Assembly: GCA_022749295.1 (NCBI GenBank)
Contig: CP062007.1
Span: forward strand, 2,480,001-2,544,000
Reading direction: 5' to 3'
Source: Flavobacteriaceae bacterium GSB9
Lineage (GTDB): Bacteria > Bacteroidota > Bacteroidia > Flavobacteriales > Flavobacteriaceae
DNA: 64,000 nt
Shown one piece after another: positions 9,535-18,603 of the stretch; position 1 is the first letter of the stretch, and each line of letters opens with the position of its first letter. The notes below the pieces were generated by a model. It ran no database searches. It was given only the letters and a program-made list of their open reading frames with translations, and was not told the origin of the DNA. A program made the position numbers and the translations under genes.

Positions 9535-9653
9535 CGTCAATTCGAGTGGATTTTTCGATTGAAATGAGAAAAATTTGTATCGATAATTAAGGTTTTGGAA
9601 ACCAAAAAGTTCTCGATACAATTTTTCGTACCTCAAAATCACTCGAACTGACG
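9535..9653. repeat. Long imperfect palindromic repeat element in the upp-DUF4254 gap
   Basis: The outer arms are 9535-9548 (CGTCAATTCGAGTG) and 9640-9653 (CACTCGAACTGACG), complementary except one base. The inner arms around 9570-9586 and 9611-9627 also pair (AAATTTGTATCGAT against TCTCGATACAATTT). It would fold as one hairpin of about 120 nt and contains no open frame. The rest of the 318-bp gene-free stretch 9491-9808 is AT-rich and holds only a TAGTTTTG -7-like box at 9780-9787. Confidence 0.7.
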
Positions 9654-9808
9654 GTTGGACTAAGCTTTATATTCAAAATGAATAACGATAAAGTTAATAA
9701 AACCCAATCACAAATTCCCCAGAATAGTTAAAACAATCCCAATGCAAAGCAATTTCAAAATAATCTTGTATAAATTACGTAGTTTTGTGCTTTTAAAAAA
9801 CCAATAAC

Positions 9809-10414
9809 ATGTTTACAGATAAGGCTAATAAAATATTCCAAGACGTCATCAAAAAATACCACATTGTGAATACCGTGGACCAACCGTTTGAAAATGCGTA
9901 TCCAGAAAGCGATTTAATTGAGCATTTGTTGTATAGAAAATGTTGGATTGATACAGTGCAATGGCACTACGAAGATATCATTCGTGATCCGAAAATCGAC
10001 CCCGTTGCGGCTTTAAAACTAAAGCGACAAATAGATGCTTCTAACCAAGACCGAACCGATATGGTAGAGTATATTGATAGCTATTTTTTGGATAAGTACA
10101 AAGATGTTAATCCAAAGGCCGATGCTACGATCAACACCGAAAGTCCGGCGTGGGGCATAGACCGTTTGTCTATTTTAGCCTTAAAAATTTACCATATGAA
10201 CGAAGAGGCGACACGCGAGGACGCATCAAACGAACACCGTGCTGCTTGCCAAAAGAAATTAGATGTTTTGTTGGAGCAACGTGTAGATCTTTCAACCGCT
10301 ATCGATACACTTTTAAACGATATTGAAAATGGTGACAAGTACATGAAAGTTTACAAACAAATGAAAATGTACAACGACGACGAATTGAATCCTGTGCTTC
10401 GTTCACAGAAATAA
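9809..10414 (+). CDS. DUF4254 domain-containing protein
   Basis: This 201-residue soluble, mostly helical protein has ESDLIEHLLYRKCWIDTVQWHYEDIIRDP near the N-terminus and NEEATREDASNEHRAACQKKLDVLLEQR in the middle, typical of the DUF4254 family. The function is unknown. It has no signal peptide or membrane segment. A glycosyltransferase family 9 gene follows 160 bp downstream on the same strand, a pairing I associate with flavobacterial genomes, which hints at surface glycan synthesis. A TAGTTTTG box 22 bp before the ATG may be its -7 element. Confidence 0.85.
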   Translation: MFTDKANKIFQDVIKKYHIVNTVDQPFENAYPESDLIEHLLYRKCWIDTVQWHYEDIIRDPKIDPVAALKLKRQIDASNQDRTDMVEYIDSYFLDKYKDVNPKADATINTESPAWGIDRLSILALKIYHMNEEATREDASNEHRAACQKKLDVLLEQRVDLSTAIDTLLNDIENGDKYMKVYKQMKMYNDDELNPVLRSQK

Positions 10415-10439
10415 GAGTGTCTAAAAAGTAACAAATAAA

Positions 10440-10537
10440 CGTCATTGCGAGAAATTTTATTTCAAAGCAATCTGATAATAAAAAACGTGGTTTTTAAAGA
10501 TTCTTTCTCCCGATAGCTATCGGGAGAAAGAATGACG
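10440..10537. repeat. Composite palindromic intergenic repeat with GTCATT termini
   Basis: The ends are CGTCATT (10440-10446) and AATGACG (10531-10537) in inverted orientation. The right half holds a perfect 34-bp palindrome at 10500-10533 centred on CGATAG/CTATCG. It fills most of the 159-bp gap between DUF4254 and GT9 genes. As RNA the palindrome is a strong hairpin, but no T-tract follows directly. Confidence 0.7.
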
Positions 10538-10573
10538 ACTTTTTATATAGTCTATTAATTTTCTAAACCAAAA

Positions 10574-11593
10574 ATGCCTAAACCGTCTAAAAATATCCTA
10601 GTCATTCGTTTTTCTGCTATGGGAGATGTGGCCATGACAGTACCGGTTTTAAGGGCTTTAACACAACAATATCCCGAGTTAAACATTACCGTTTTAACTC
10701 GGGCTTTTTTTGCGCCTTTTTTTAGGGATATTAATGGCGTTACAGTGTTTTCAGCCGATTTAAAAGGGCAACATAAAGGTGTTTTTGGACTCTATAAATT
10801 GGCACACGAGCTTAATAAAAAGAGATTTTACGTTATCGCCGATTTGCACAATGTGCTACGAACCAAAATTTTAAAAAATTTTTTAATCAGTAAACGCTTT
10901 ATTTCAATTGACAAGGGTCGAAAAGATAAAAAAAGATTAATCTCAGGAAAGTGTTTTGAACCTTTAAAAACAACTCATCAACGCTACACCGAAGTGTTTG
11001 AGGCTTTGGGTTACCCTATAAATTTAACTAATCCTACTTTTCCTGAAAAGGCTGCATTTAGTAAAAAAATCAAAAGCATTATTGGCGAAACCTCTAAAAA
11101 ACGAATTGGCATAGCGCCTTTTGCCGCACACGAAGGTAAAATGTACCCTTTGGAATTGACAACGCAGGTAATAGAGAAATTAAGTAAGGACTTTAAAATT
11201 GTTCTTTTTGGTGGTGGACACAAAGAAATTCCCGTTTTAAACCGATTAGAAAGCACTTTTGAAAATACGGTAAGTGTTGCCGGAAAACTGAGCCTTGATG
11301 AAGAGTTGGATTTAATTTCGAATTTAAACGTTATGCTGTCCATGGATTCTGGAAATGCACATATGGCTGCCATGTTGGGTGTAAAAACCATAACCATTTG
11401 GGGGGTTACGCATCCGTATGCTGGTTTTGCACCGTTTAACCAGCCTGAAGATTATGCGCTATTGGCCGATAGAACCGAATTTCCTAAAATACCCACTTCT
11501 GTTTATGGCAACAAGTATCCTGAAAACTACAAAGAAGCAGCAGGAAGTATTTCTCCTGAAATAGTAGTTGAAAAAATCAAGTCTATTGCTTAA
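10574..11593 (+). CDS. Glycosyltransferase family 9 (heptosyltransferase-like)
   Basis: This 339-residue GT-B enzyme begins with ILVIRFSAMGDVAMTVPVLRAL, the hallmark N-terminus of heptosyltransferases. The C-terminal domain shows IGIAPFAAHEGKMYPLE, the nucleotide-sugar site SMDSGNAHMAAMLGVKTITIWG and THPYAGFAPF. Family members add heptose or related sugars to the lipopolysaccharide core at the inner face of the inner membrane. No other core-synthesis genes are adjacent, so the exact sugar is open. Confidence 0.9.
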   Translation: MPKPSKNILVIRFSAMGDVAMTVPVLRALTQQYPELNITVLTRAFFAPFFRDINGVTVFSADLKGQHKGVFGLYKLAHELNKKRFYVIADLHNVLRTKILKNFLISKRFISIDKGRKDKKRLISGKCFEPLKTTHQRYTEVFEALGYPINLTNPTFPEKAAFSKKIKSIIGETSKKRIGIAPFAAHEGKMYPLELTTQVIEKLSKDFKIVLFGGGHKEIPVLNRLESTFENTVSVAGKLSLDEELDLISNLNVMLSMDSGNAHMAAMLGVKTITIWGVTHPYAGFAPFNQPEDYALLADRTEFPKIPTSVYGNKYPENYKEAAGSISPEIVVEKIKSIA

Positions 11594-11599
11594 GTGGTT

Positions 11600-11675
11600 G
11601 TCATTCTTGCTAATGCCAAGTCCACTTAGCATATAAAGGTTTGAAGAATGGGATTCCTGCCTACGCAGGAATGAC
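11600..11675. repeat. Palindromic intergenic repeat, GTCATTC termini with ATTCCTGC/GCAGGAAT hairpin
   Basis: Inverted ends GTCATTC (11600-11606) and GAATGAC (11669-11675) bound the element. An 8-bp stem with 4-nt loop lies at 11653-11672. It sits between the convergent GT9 and reductase genes and may act as a terminator-like hairpin for both. Confidence 0.65.
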
Positions 11676-11680
11676 AAAAA

Positions 11681-12745
11681 TCACACATCATCATAATCAA
11701 CCGAAATGGTAGGCGTTGTAGGTTGAGCCTGGCAGGTTAAAATTAAACCTTCGGCAACCTCGCTTTCGGTTAAAATATTATTTTGACGCATAGTGGCCGC
11801 TCCTTCTGTAACGCGAGCCAAACAACTACTGCAAATACCACCTTGGCAAGAGTAGGGGGCATCTAAATCTTCGTCAATAGCGGCTTCTAAAATGGTTTGT
11901 TTTTGGGCCATTTCAAAGGTGGTGGTTTCGTCATCAACGGTAATGGTGATTTTGGTTTTTCCAGTGGTAACTGTACTAGCATCATCTTTAACATCGGCCG
12001 GTTTTGCTGCTTTAAACAATTCAAAATGAATTCTGTTGGGGTCAACATCATGTCCCGTCAACACATCCTTAACGGTGTGAATCATGGCTTCAGGACCGCA
12101 CAGATAGTAAGCATCAACATCAATGTGTTTGTGCTTATTTTTCATCACGTAGTTAACGGTACTTTTTTCAATTCTGCCGAATATAGAATCGTCGTCCTCA
12201 TCGCGTTGACTAAACACAAACTGAATGGAAAAACGTTCGCTGTATTGATGCTGAAGTTCCAACAGTTCGCTCAAAAACATGGTTTCTTCGGTGGTTTTAT
12301 TGCCGTAAACCAAGATAATCTTGCTGTGTACCTCTTCTTCTAAGGCGCATTTTATAATGCTTAAAATAGGCGTAATGCCACTGCCCGCAGCAAACAAAGC
12401 TATATTTTTTGTTTTAGAATCGTTTGGTGTAAAAACAAAACGTCCTTTGGGTGAGGCTACATCAAGCGTATCACCAACTTTTAAGGAGTTGTTAGCGTAC
12501 CATGAAAACGTGCCATCTTTCACTTCTTTTACGGCTACTTTTAGCTCGCCACTTTTTGGCGAAGCACACAATGAGTAATCGCGGCGCACTTCGTTGCCTT
12601 CAATTTCGGTTTTTAACGTGATATATTGCCCCGCCTGAAAAGAAAACGTGTCTTTTAAATTGTCGGGGACATTGAATGAAATACTTATAGATTTATCAGT
12701 TTCTCTGTTTATATTTTTAATTGAAAGTTTGTGAAATGATGACAT
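11681..12745 (-). CDS. PaaE-like ferredoxin-NADP reductase with C-terminal 2Fe-2S domain
   Basis: This 354-residue electron-transfer protein has an FAD-binding domain (RRDYSLCASP), an NAD(P)-binding domain (FAAGSGITPILSIIK, CGPEAM) and a plant-type ferredoxin domain from about 265. The ferredoxin domain shows C-x4-C-x2-C in CQGGICSSC and a last ligand in TCQAQ. It would pass electrons from NAD(P)H through FAD to the cluster and on to an oxygenase or other acceptor. The closest described type is PaaE of phenylacetyl-CoA epoxidase, but no paaABCD genes are present, so the partner is unknown. A possible promoter lies at 12765-12772. Confidence 0.85.
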   Translation of the reverse strand: MSSFHKLSIKNINRETDKSISISFNVPDNLKDTFSFQAGQYITLKTEIEGNEVRRDYSLCASPKSGELKVAVKEVKDGTFSWYANNSLKVGDTLDVASPKGRFVFTPNDSKTKNIALFAAGSGITPILSIIKCALEEEVHSKIILVYGNKTTEETMFLSELLELQHQYSERFSIQFVFSQRDEDDDSIFGRIEKSTVNYVMKNKHKHIDVDAYYLCGPEAMIHTVKDVLTGHDVDPNRIHFELFKAAKPADVKDDASTVTTGKTKITITVDDETTTFEMAQKQTILEAAIDEDLDAPYSCQGGICSSCLARVTEGAATMRQNNILTESEVAEGLILTCQAQPTTPTISVDYDDV

Positions 12746-12764
12746 GTGTAAAAATAATTTTTAG

Positions 12765-12772
12765 CAAAAATA
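12765..12772 (-). promoter_or_regulatory. Candidate -7 element of the PaaE-like reductase gene
   Basis: On the minus strand the sequence reads TATTTTTG, matching TANNTTTG, 20 bp upstream of the start codon. No clear -33 TTG was found. Confidence 0.35.
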
Positions 12773-12878
12773 GTGAAGTTGAGGTGTAAATTTTAACTTT
12801 GATTGTAACAAATGGTTTAAAAACTTCACCAATACATTGAATTTAAACAAATAACTTGAAATTAGAAAACCTAAAAGC

Positions 12879-13286
12879 ATGAAAAAATTATTGTTAGCAT
12901 GTTGTTTTTCTGTTGCATTTGTGTACTGCTCACAAGCCCAAGATAGTTCAGATTACAAAAAAGAAACCATTGCGTTTTTAAAACTAACAGGAGCTGGCGA
13001 TGCTTTTACAAATGCTATAGATCAAATAGGAACCATGGTTCCTGCCGATAATAAAGAAGCATATGTCGCTGAAGCAAAAGGCACATTGCAGGGGCTTTAT
13101 GCAAAAATCGCCGACCTTTATATGGCCGAGTTTGCCAGAAAGGAAATAAAAGAGCTTACGGCTTTTTATAAGACGGACTTGGGTAAAAAATTAGCCCAAA
13201 AGCAACTTGGATTAACCCAAAAAGCCATGGCATTTGGTCAAAATTGGGGGTTGGAAGTGCAAAGTATTGCTCAAAAACATCAATAA
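12879..13286 (+). CDS. Exported DUF2059 domain protein
   Basis: This 135-residue protein has a signal peptide (MKKLLLACCFSVAFVYCSQA) followed by a helical DUF2059-like domain. ELTAFYKTDLGKKLAQKQ near the C-terminus is the usual signature (a short helix, then tyrosine or phenylalanine and a T/S-G-K element). It is probably periplasmic. It is followed after 7 bp by the DUF5687 permease gene, so they may be co-transcribed, but I know no functional link between them. Confidence 0.8.
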   Translation: MKKLLLACCFSVAFVYCSQAQDSSDYKKETIAFLKLTGAGDAFTNAIDQIGTMVPADNKEAYVAEAKGTLQGLYAKIADLYMAEFARKEIKELTAFYKTDLGKKLAQKQLGLTQKAMAFGQNWGLEVQSIAQKHQ

Positions 13287-13293
13287 TTAATTT

Positions 13294-14772
13294 ATGATTG
13301 GGCGTTTTATAAGTTTAGAGTGGAAATCGTTTTACCGGTCGGCAAGTTTTGGCAAGGGCGTTGCCATAAAAATACTTTTAGGCTTTTTAGGGCTTTATTT
13401 TTTGTTGGTGTTTTTAGGTGTTGGTATTGCGCTATACCCTGCCTTAGAAAAGATGTTTCCGGAACAAAACCCTCTAGTTATTGTAAACAATGTGCTTTTC
13501 TATTGGTTTTTATTCGATTTAATTTTTCGTTTTTTCTTTCAGAAACTACCGATAATGAACGTAAAGTCTATGCTTACACTACCCATAAAGCGCAACCAAA
13601 TGGTAAACTATGTTTTGGGCAAATCGGTTATGTCGTTTTTTAATGTCCTGCCACTTTTTGCCATCATACCATTTGGTGTTATTTTAGTAATTAACGGTTA
13701 CCCTTTAAACGCTGTGTTTTCATGGATGGTAACCCTGATGTTGACGGTTTTAATATTGAATTTTGTAAACTTTTTAATTGAAAGCCTTTCGGTGGAAACA
13801 GAACTGTCTATTTTGCCCATCATCCTGTTAACCGGAGGTTTGTTTGTGCTCAACCACTTTCATATTTTAAACTTAAGTAGTTGGTTTGGTAGCGCTTTTC
13901 TTTTGGTTTACGAAAAGCCCGTTTACTGTCTTGTTCCGTTGCTTATATTGGTGATTTCATATATGCTTAATTTTAAACTGCTAAAACAAAAAATGTTTTT
14001 GGATAGTGGGATGAAAACGGTTGTTAAGGAAGTGAACGCTTCAAATTTAGAATGGACAAAAAGTTTTGGCGATATAGCCCCATTTTTACAGCTCGATTTA
14101 AAACTGATTTGGCGCAACAAACGCACAAAATCTTCAGTTTGGATTCTTGCTATCGGCTTGCTATACGGTCTGTTTTTCTATCCGCAGGAACAATATCAAA
14201 ATTTGCCGTGGTTTTTTGTTTTTATTGGTGTCTTTTCAACAGGTATATTCTTAATTAATTTTGGGCAATTTATCCCAGCGTGGGATAGCGGCTATTACAA
14301 ACTTTTAATGAGTCAAAACATTAAATACGAGGAATATTTAAAATCTAAATTCACCTTAATGGCGACGAGTGTTTTGATTTTGTTTGTACTGGGTATTCCG
14401 TATTTGTTTTTTGGTTGGAAAATCCTTTTGGCACATTTTGTAGCCGCCATTTATAACGTTGGGGTCAACACACATGTCATTTTGTACGGCGGTTCATTTA
14501 ATAGAAAGAAAATCGATTTGAGTCAAAAAGCAGCCTTTAACTACCAGGGAACAGGTGCTGTTCAGTGGCTTATTGGTATTCCGCTGTTGCTAATTCCAAT
14601 GGGGATTTTTGCCTTAGTTTATTTTTTTGTGAATTTTGAAATAGCCTGTTTAGTTTTATCCGTTTTAGGTATTATTGGTATTGTGTTCCACCAAAAATTG
14701 ATGCAAAAAATAACCGCTAAATACTGCAAGTCTAAATATAAAATGATTGATGCCTTTGATCAAAACACTTAA
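13294..14772 (+). CDS. ABC transporter permease, DUF5687 family
   Basis: This 492-residue membrane protein has roughly ten to eleven helices in two halves separated by a cytoplasmic segment (about 235-275, WTKSFGDIAPFLQLDLKLIWRN). The fold resembles ABC-2 type exporter permeases, and the Bacteroidota family is known to me as DUF5687. An ATP-binding subunit gene starts 12 bp downstream, so the two probably form a homodimeric exporter. The substrate is unknown. Confidence 0.83.
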   Translation: MIGRFISLEWKSFYRSASFGKGVAIKILLGFLGLYFLLVFLGVGIALYPALEKMFPEQNPLVIVNNVLFYWFLFDLIFRFFFQKLPIMNVKSMLTLPIKRNQMVNYVLGKSVMSFFNVLPLFAIIPFGVILVINGYPLNAVFSWMVTLMLTVLILNFVNFLIESLSVETELSILPIILLTGGLFVLNHFHILNLSSWFGSAFLLVYEKPVYCLVPLLILVISYMLNFKLLKQKMFLDSGMKTVVKEVNASNLEWTKSFGDIAPFLQLDLKLIWRNKRTKSSVWILAIGLLYGLFFYPQEQYQNLPWFFVFIGVFSTGIFLINFGQFIPAWDSGYYKLLMSQNIKYEEYLKSKFTLMATSVLILFVLGIPYLFFGWKILLAHFVAAIYNVGVNTHVILYGGSFNRKKIDLSQKAAFNYQGTGAVQWLIGIPLLLIPMGIFALVYFFVNFEIACLVLSVLGIIGIVFHQKLMQKITAKYCKSKYKMIDAFDQNT

Positions 14773-14784
14773 ATCCAACAACTT

Positions 14785-15480
14785 ATGATAGTTACCAATA
14801 ATCTCACCAAAAAATATGGTAGTAAGGACGTTTTGAACATCCCTTTTTTAGAAATCCCAAAAGGACAAAGTTTTGGTTTGGTGGGTAACAACGGTGCAGG
14901 TAAAACCACCTATTTTAGTCTGTTGTTAGATTTGATTCAGCCAACAACAGGACATATTCAAAACAACCAAATTCAAGTTAACGAAAGCGAAGAATGGAAA
15001 CCGTTCACCTCAGCATTTATAGACGAAAGTTTTTTAATAGGTTACCTAACTGCCGAGGAGTATTTTTATTTCATTGGGGCGTTGCGCGGGCAGAATAAAG
15101 CCGATGTTGATAATTTTGTGGCTCAGTTTGAAGACTTTTTTCATGGTGAAATTTTGGGTCGAAAAAAATATTTACGAGATTTGAGTAAGGGCAACCAAAA
15201 AAAGACAGGTATTGTTGGTGCATTGATTGGAAATCCAGAGCTGGTGGTTTTAGATGAACCTTTTGCAAACCTAGATCCTACAACCCAAATTCGATTAAAA
15301 TCCATTATTAAAGATTTGGCCGAAAAACGTGGTGTTACTGTTTTGGTGTCCAGCCACGATTTGTTGCATGTTACTGATGTTTGCGAGCGCATTGTAGTTT
15401 TAGAAAAAGGCGAAATTGTAAAAGATTTGGCCACCAACCAAGCCACGCTCAAAGAACTCGAGCAACATTTTAGCAATTAA
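14785..15480 (+). CDS. ABC transporter ATP-binding protein
   Basis: This 231-residue nucleotide-binding subunit has Walker A GNNGAGKTT (about 34-42), signature LSKGNQKK, Walker B LVVLDEPFANLDP and the switch histidine in VSSHD. It belongs to the ABC-2 export type and pairs with the DUF5687 permease 12 bp upstream. The signature has LSKGN in place of LSGGQ, common in this group. The substrate is unknown. Confidence 0.93.
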   Translation: MIVTNNLTKKYGSKDVLNIPFLEIPKGQSFGLVGNNGAGKTTYFSLLLDLIQPTTGHIQNNQIQVNESEEWKPFTSAFIDESFLIGYLTAEEYFYFIGALRGQNKADVDNFVAQFEDFFHGEILGRKKYLRDLSKGNQKKTGIVGALIGNPELVVLDEPFANLDPTTQIRLKSIIKDLAEKRGVTVLVSSHDLLHVTDVCERIVVLEKGEIVKDLATNQATLKELEQHFSN

Positions 15481-15600
15481 CCGTTTTATTTAAAAGTCGT
15501 TGCATTTTTTAGCTAAATTCAAAAAGATGCTTATTTTTACCACGCTATATATAATAATAACGCGAGTTTACAGTTATTATTTAGACTAAAAATACCAGCA

Positions 15601-18162
15601 TTGAAAACATCCTATAAATCCATATTTGTCGTTCTGCTTTTTACAACTTTGGCATTAAGTTGCTCTAGAAAAAAGGACAAATTTATAAGTCGTAATTACC
15701 ATGCCGTAACGGCTGAGTTTAACGCGCTTTTTAATGGCTACAATTCCTTGGAAGAAGGTAGGCAATCGCTAAACGAAGCATATTTCGATAACTATTGGGA
15801 GGTTTTGCCCATCGAGCGGATGCAGGTTTCAGATGAGTTCGTGTTGCCGGGGCAATCAAAAAACGAAAATTTTACCCGTGCAGAAGAGAAAGCTGCAAAA
15901 GCGATTCAAAAGCACAGTATGAATATTGACGGTAAGGAAAAAAATCCGCAGATGGATGAAGCCTATTTGCTGTTGGGAAAAGCGCGTTATTTCGATCAGC
16001 GCTTTGTACCAGCTTTAGAAGCTTTCAACTATATTCTTTATAAATACCCAGCAAGCGATAAAATAAACCAAGCCAAGGTATGGCGCGAAAAGGCCAATAT
16101 CAGATTAGATAACAATAAGTTGGCCATTGAAAACCTAAAGCGTTTGCTAAAACAAGAAGAGTTGGAGGGGCAAGATTTGGCTGATGCTTCGTCAATTTTA
16201 GCACAAGCATACCTTAACGTTAAGGTAATCGATACCGCCATAACACTTTTAGAAACTGCTTCGCAAGCCACAAAAAGAAATGAAGAGCGTGGACGCTACC
16301 GTTTCATTCAAGGTCAGCTTTATAACGAATTAGGGCATAAAGATAGTGCTAATATCGCTTTCGATAGGGTTATTGATCTCAACAGAAAGATTCCAAGAAT
16401 CTACATGATTAGTGCCTATTTGGAAAAGGTTAAGAATTTTGATTTTGAAAATGGAAATAAACTAGAGCTTACCGAGCTCCTTACTGAACTTGAGGAAAAC
16501 AGAGAGAACCGCCCATTTTTAGACCGTATTTACTATCAAATTGCCGAATACCACCTTAAAAATGGTTCAGATTCTCTAGCGGTTGATTATTACAACAAAT
16601 CGTTACGTACCGACTCGCAAGACAATATCTTGGTCGCTAAGAACTACGAAACCCTTGGAGACATGAATTTTGATGCTTCTATTTATGCCAAAGCCGGAAA
16701 ATATTACGACAGCACCATGGGAAGTTTGGTTGAAAATTCTAAACCTTACCGCATCATAAGGCGTAAGCGCGATAATTTGGAAGATGTAATCCATTATGAA
16801 ACCGTTGCTAAAGTGGACGATAGCATATTGAAGTTGGTGAACATGTCCGAAGCCGAAAGGTTGTCATATTTCGAAGGCGTTGTAGAAGATTTGAAGGCAA
16901 AAGCTGAAGAAGAAAAAAAGGCCCAGGAAGCTGCCGAGCATAATAGCGGTTTAGTTACGACTAACAATCAATTTGGAGGCCCTCGCATAGGTCCCCCCGG
17001 TAACAAGCAGCAGGCAAATACATTCTATTTTTACAACTCTACAACTGTGGCATATGGTAAGAACGAATTTGTTAAAGTTTGGGGTGACCGAAAACTGGAG
17101 GATAATTGGAGGTGGTCGAGCAAAGCCATTTCTAGTTCAGGGAATGCAAGCGCTTTAAGTGGTGATGTGCTGGCATCAGCTTCAGAAGATGAGCGTTTCG
17201 ATCCGCAGTTTTATATGTCAAAAATCCCTTCGGAAGAAAAAGAAATTGATAGTATTTCTCGAGAGCGCAATTATGCCTATTATCAATTGGGATTGATTTA
17301 TAAAGAAAAGTTCAAGGAGTACGAATTAGCAAAAACCAAACTTCAAGATTTGTTAAATAGTAATCCGGAAGAGCGTTTGGTATTGCCTTCAAAATATAAC
17401 TTATTTAAGCTTTATGAAGCTTTGGGCGAGAGTGATGAAGCCGCAATAGCGAAGCAAAATATAATATCAGAATATCCTAAGTCGAGATACGCATTGATTT
17501 TAACTAACCCAGAGTTGGTGTCTGAAAAAGATGAAAACAGTCCGCGCAGTTTATACGAAGCGCTTTACGAGCAACATTTAAGCCAAGAATATGCCGAGGT
17601 AATTTCAAAAAGTGAAGATTACATAAATAAGTTTGATGGCGAGCCTATTGTGCCAAAATTTGTACTTTTAAAGGCAACTGCTACAGGACGTTTACACGGT
17701 TACGAGGCTTATAAAAAGGCGATAAATAATTTGGCTGTTACCTATGCCAATACGCCCGAGGGGAAAGAGGCCCAAGAAATAGAGTCTAAAATTTTACCTA
17801 ACTTAGCCAGTACCGATTTTGTAACAAACGATAGTATTTCAGGAAATTACAAAGTGATTTTTAAGTTTGAAAATGTTGAAAACGAGCAAGTTTCTGCGTT
17901 TAAGAAAACATTAGATGAGGTGCTCGAAAACATTAGATATTATAAGTTAAAATCGTCGATTGATGTCTATGACCCAAACACAAAACTTGTGCTTGTTCAT
18001 GGGCTAAAAACAGAGCAGGTAGCTATAACTTTTGATCAGCTATTGACTAAAGACGACCGAAAGAAAATAAAAGCCCCATATTTTGTGGTATCTTCCGCAA
18101 ACTATCAAATTATCCAAATCCATAAAAATTTAGATGCATATTTAAACATCTTTAATAATTAA
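15601..18162 (+). CDS. sprE: Type IX secretion / gliding motility TPR lipoprotein SprE (PorW)
   Basis: This 853-residue lipoprotein has a signal peptide ending ALSC with Cys21, the start YHAVTAEFNALFNGYNSLEEGRQSL and many TPR-type helical repeats through residues 100-720. These are the features of SprE/PorW, required for type IX secretion and, in gliding species, for movement of surface adhesins. The TTG at 15601 is the only start that gives a complete lipoprotein signal. The 120-bp leader has no exact TANNTTTG box. The bactofilin gene follows 12 bp downstream, so the two are likely one transcript. Confidence 0.9.
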   Translation: MKTSYKSIFVVLLFTTLALSCSRKKDKFISRNYHAVTAEFNALFNGYNSLEEGRQSLNEAYFDNYWEVLPIERMQVSDEFVLPGQSKNENFTRAEEKAAKAIQKHSMNIDGKEKNPQMDEAYLLLGKARYFDQRFVPALEAFNYILYKYPASDKINQAKVWREKANIRLDNNKLAIENLKRLLKQEELEGQDLADASSILAQAYLNVKVIDTAITLLETASQATKRNEERGRYRFIQGQLYNELGHKDSANIAFDRVIDLNRKIPRIYMISAYLEKVKNFDFENGNKLELTELLTELEENRENRPFLDRIYYQIAEYHLKNGSDSLAVDYYNKSLRTDSQDNILVAKNYETLGDMNFDASIYAKAGKYYDSTMGSLVENSKPYRIIRRKRDNLEDVIHYETVAKVDDSILKLVNMSEAERLSYFEGVVEDLKAKAEEEKKAQEAAEHNSGLVTTNNQFGGPRIGPPGNKQQANTFYFYNSTTVAYGKNEFVKVWGDRKLEDNWRWSSKAISSSGNASALSGDVLASASEDERFDPQFYMSKIPSEEKEIDSISRERNYAYYQLGLIYKEKFKEYELAKTKLQDLLNSNPEERLVLPSKYNLFKLYEALGESDEAAIAKQNIISEYPKSRYALILTNPELVSEKDENSPRSLYEALYEQHLSQEYAEVISKSEDYINKFDGEPIVPKFVLLKATATGRLHGYEAYKKAINNLAVTYANTPEGKEAQEIESKILPNLASTDFVTNDSISGNYKVIFKFENVENEQVSAFKKTLDEVLENIRYYKLKSSIDVYDPNTKLVLVHGLKTEQVAITFDQLLTKDDRKKIKAPYFVVSSANYQIIQIHKNLDAYLNIFNN

Positions 18163-18174
18163 ACTTAACACATT

Positions 18175-18603
18175 ATGTTCTCGGAAAGTAAAAAAGGTAA
18201 ACCAATGGCAGAAAGTGGCTCAGGTCAGAACGCAATTGCACAAGGCACAAAAATTGTAGGCGATATTACCAGTGAAGGTGATTTAAGAATTGATGGTACT
18301 ATTGAAGGAAACATAAAAACTTCGGGTAAAGTAGCCGTAGGTAAAGCGGGTTTTATAAAGGGTACCTTAAATGGAACCGATGCCCATTTTGAGGGTAAGT
18401 TTTCTGGAAAACTCACCTTGTCTGGCACACTCAATTTAAAGTCGTCTGCACACATTGAGGGCGAAGTGGTTGCCGGAAAACTATCAGTTGAACCAGGGGC
18501 AACGTTTAATGTTACATGTGCCATGAAAGGCGCCGTAAAAGAAATGAACAATGGCGGACAACCAACAACAAAAAGACAACAAGGAGCAGAAAAACCAGCT
18601 TAA
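18175..18603 (+). CDS. Bactofilin (polymer-forming cytoskeletal protein)
   Basis: This 142-residue protein has a central right-handed beta-helix of repeated hydrophobic-G-x-I units (IVGDITSEGDLRIDGTIEG, KVAVGKAGFIKGTL and onward, residues about 28-120) between short disordered ends, as in bactofilins. They polymerise into nucleotide-free filaments that scaffold envelope proteins. It lies between the T9SS lipoprotein gene and an ATP synthase assembly gene, and overlaps the latter by 53 bp, so translation of the three is probably coupled. Confidence 0.93.
   Translation: MFSESKKGKPMAESGSGQNAIAQGTKIVGDITSEGDLRIDGTIEGNIKTSGKVAVGKAGFIKGTLNGTDAHFEGKFSGKLTLSGTLNLKSSAHIEGEVVAGKLSVEPGATFNVTCAMKGAVKEMNNGGQPTTKRQQGAEKPA

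Noticed and set aside
11681-12745. Phenylacetate degradation locus
   Set aside because: Only a PaaE-like reductase is present; no epoxidase subunits, ligase or downstream genes are adjacent. The PaaK-like gene at 4215 belongs to the glycan locus.
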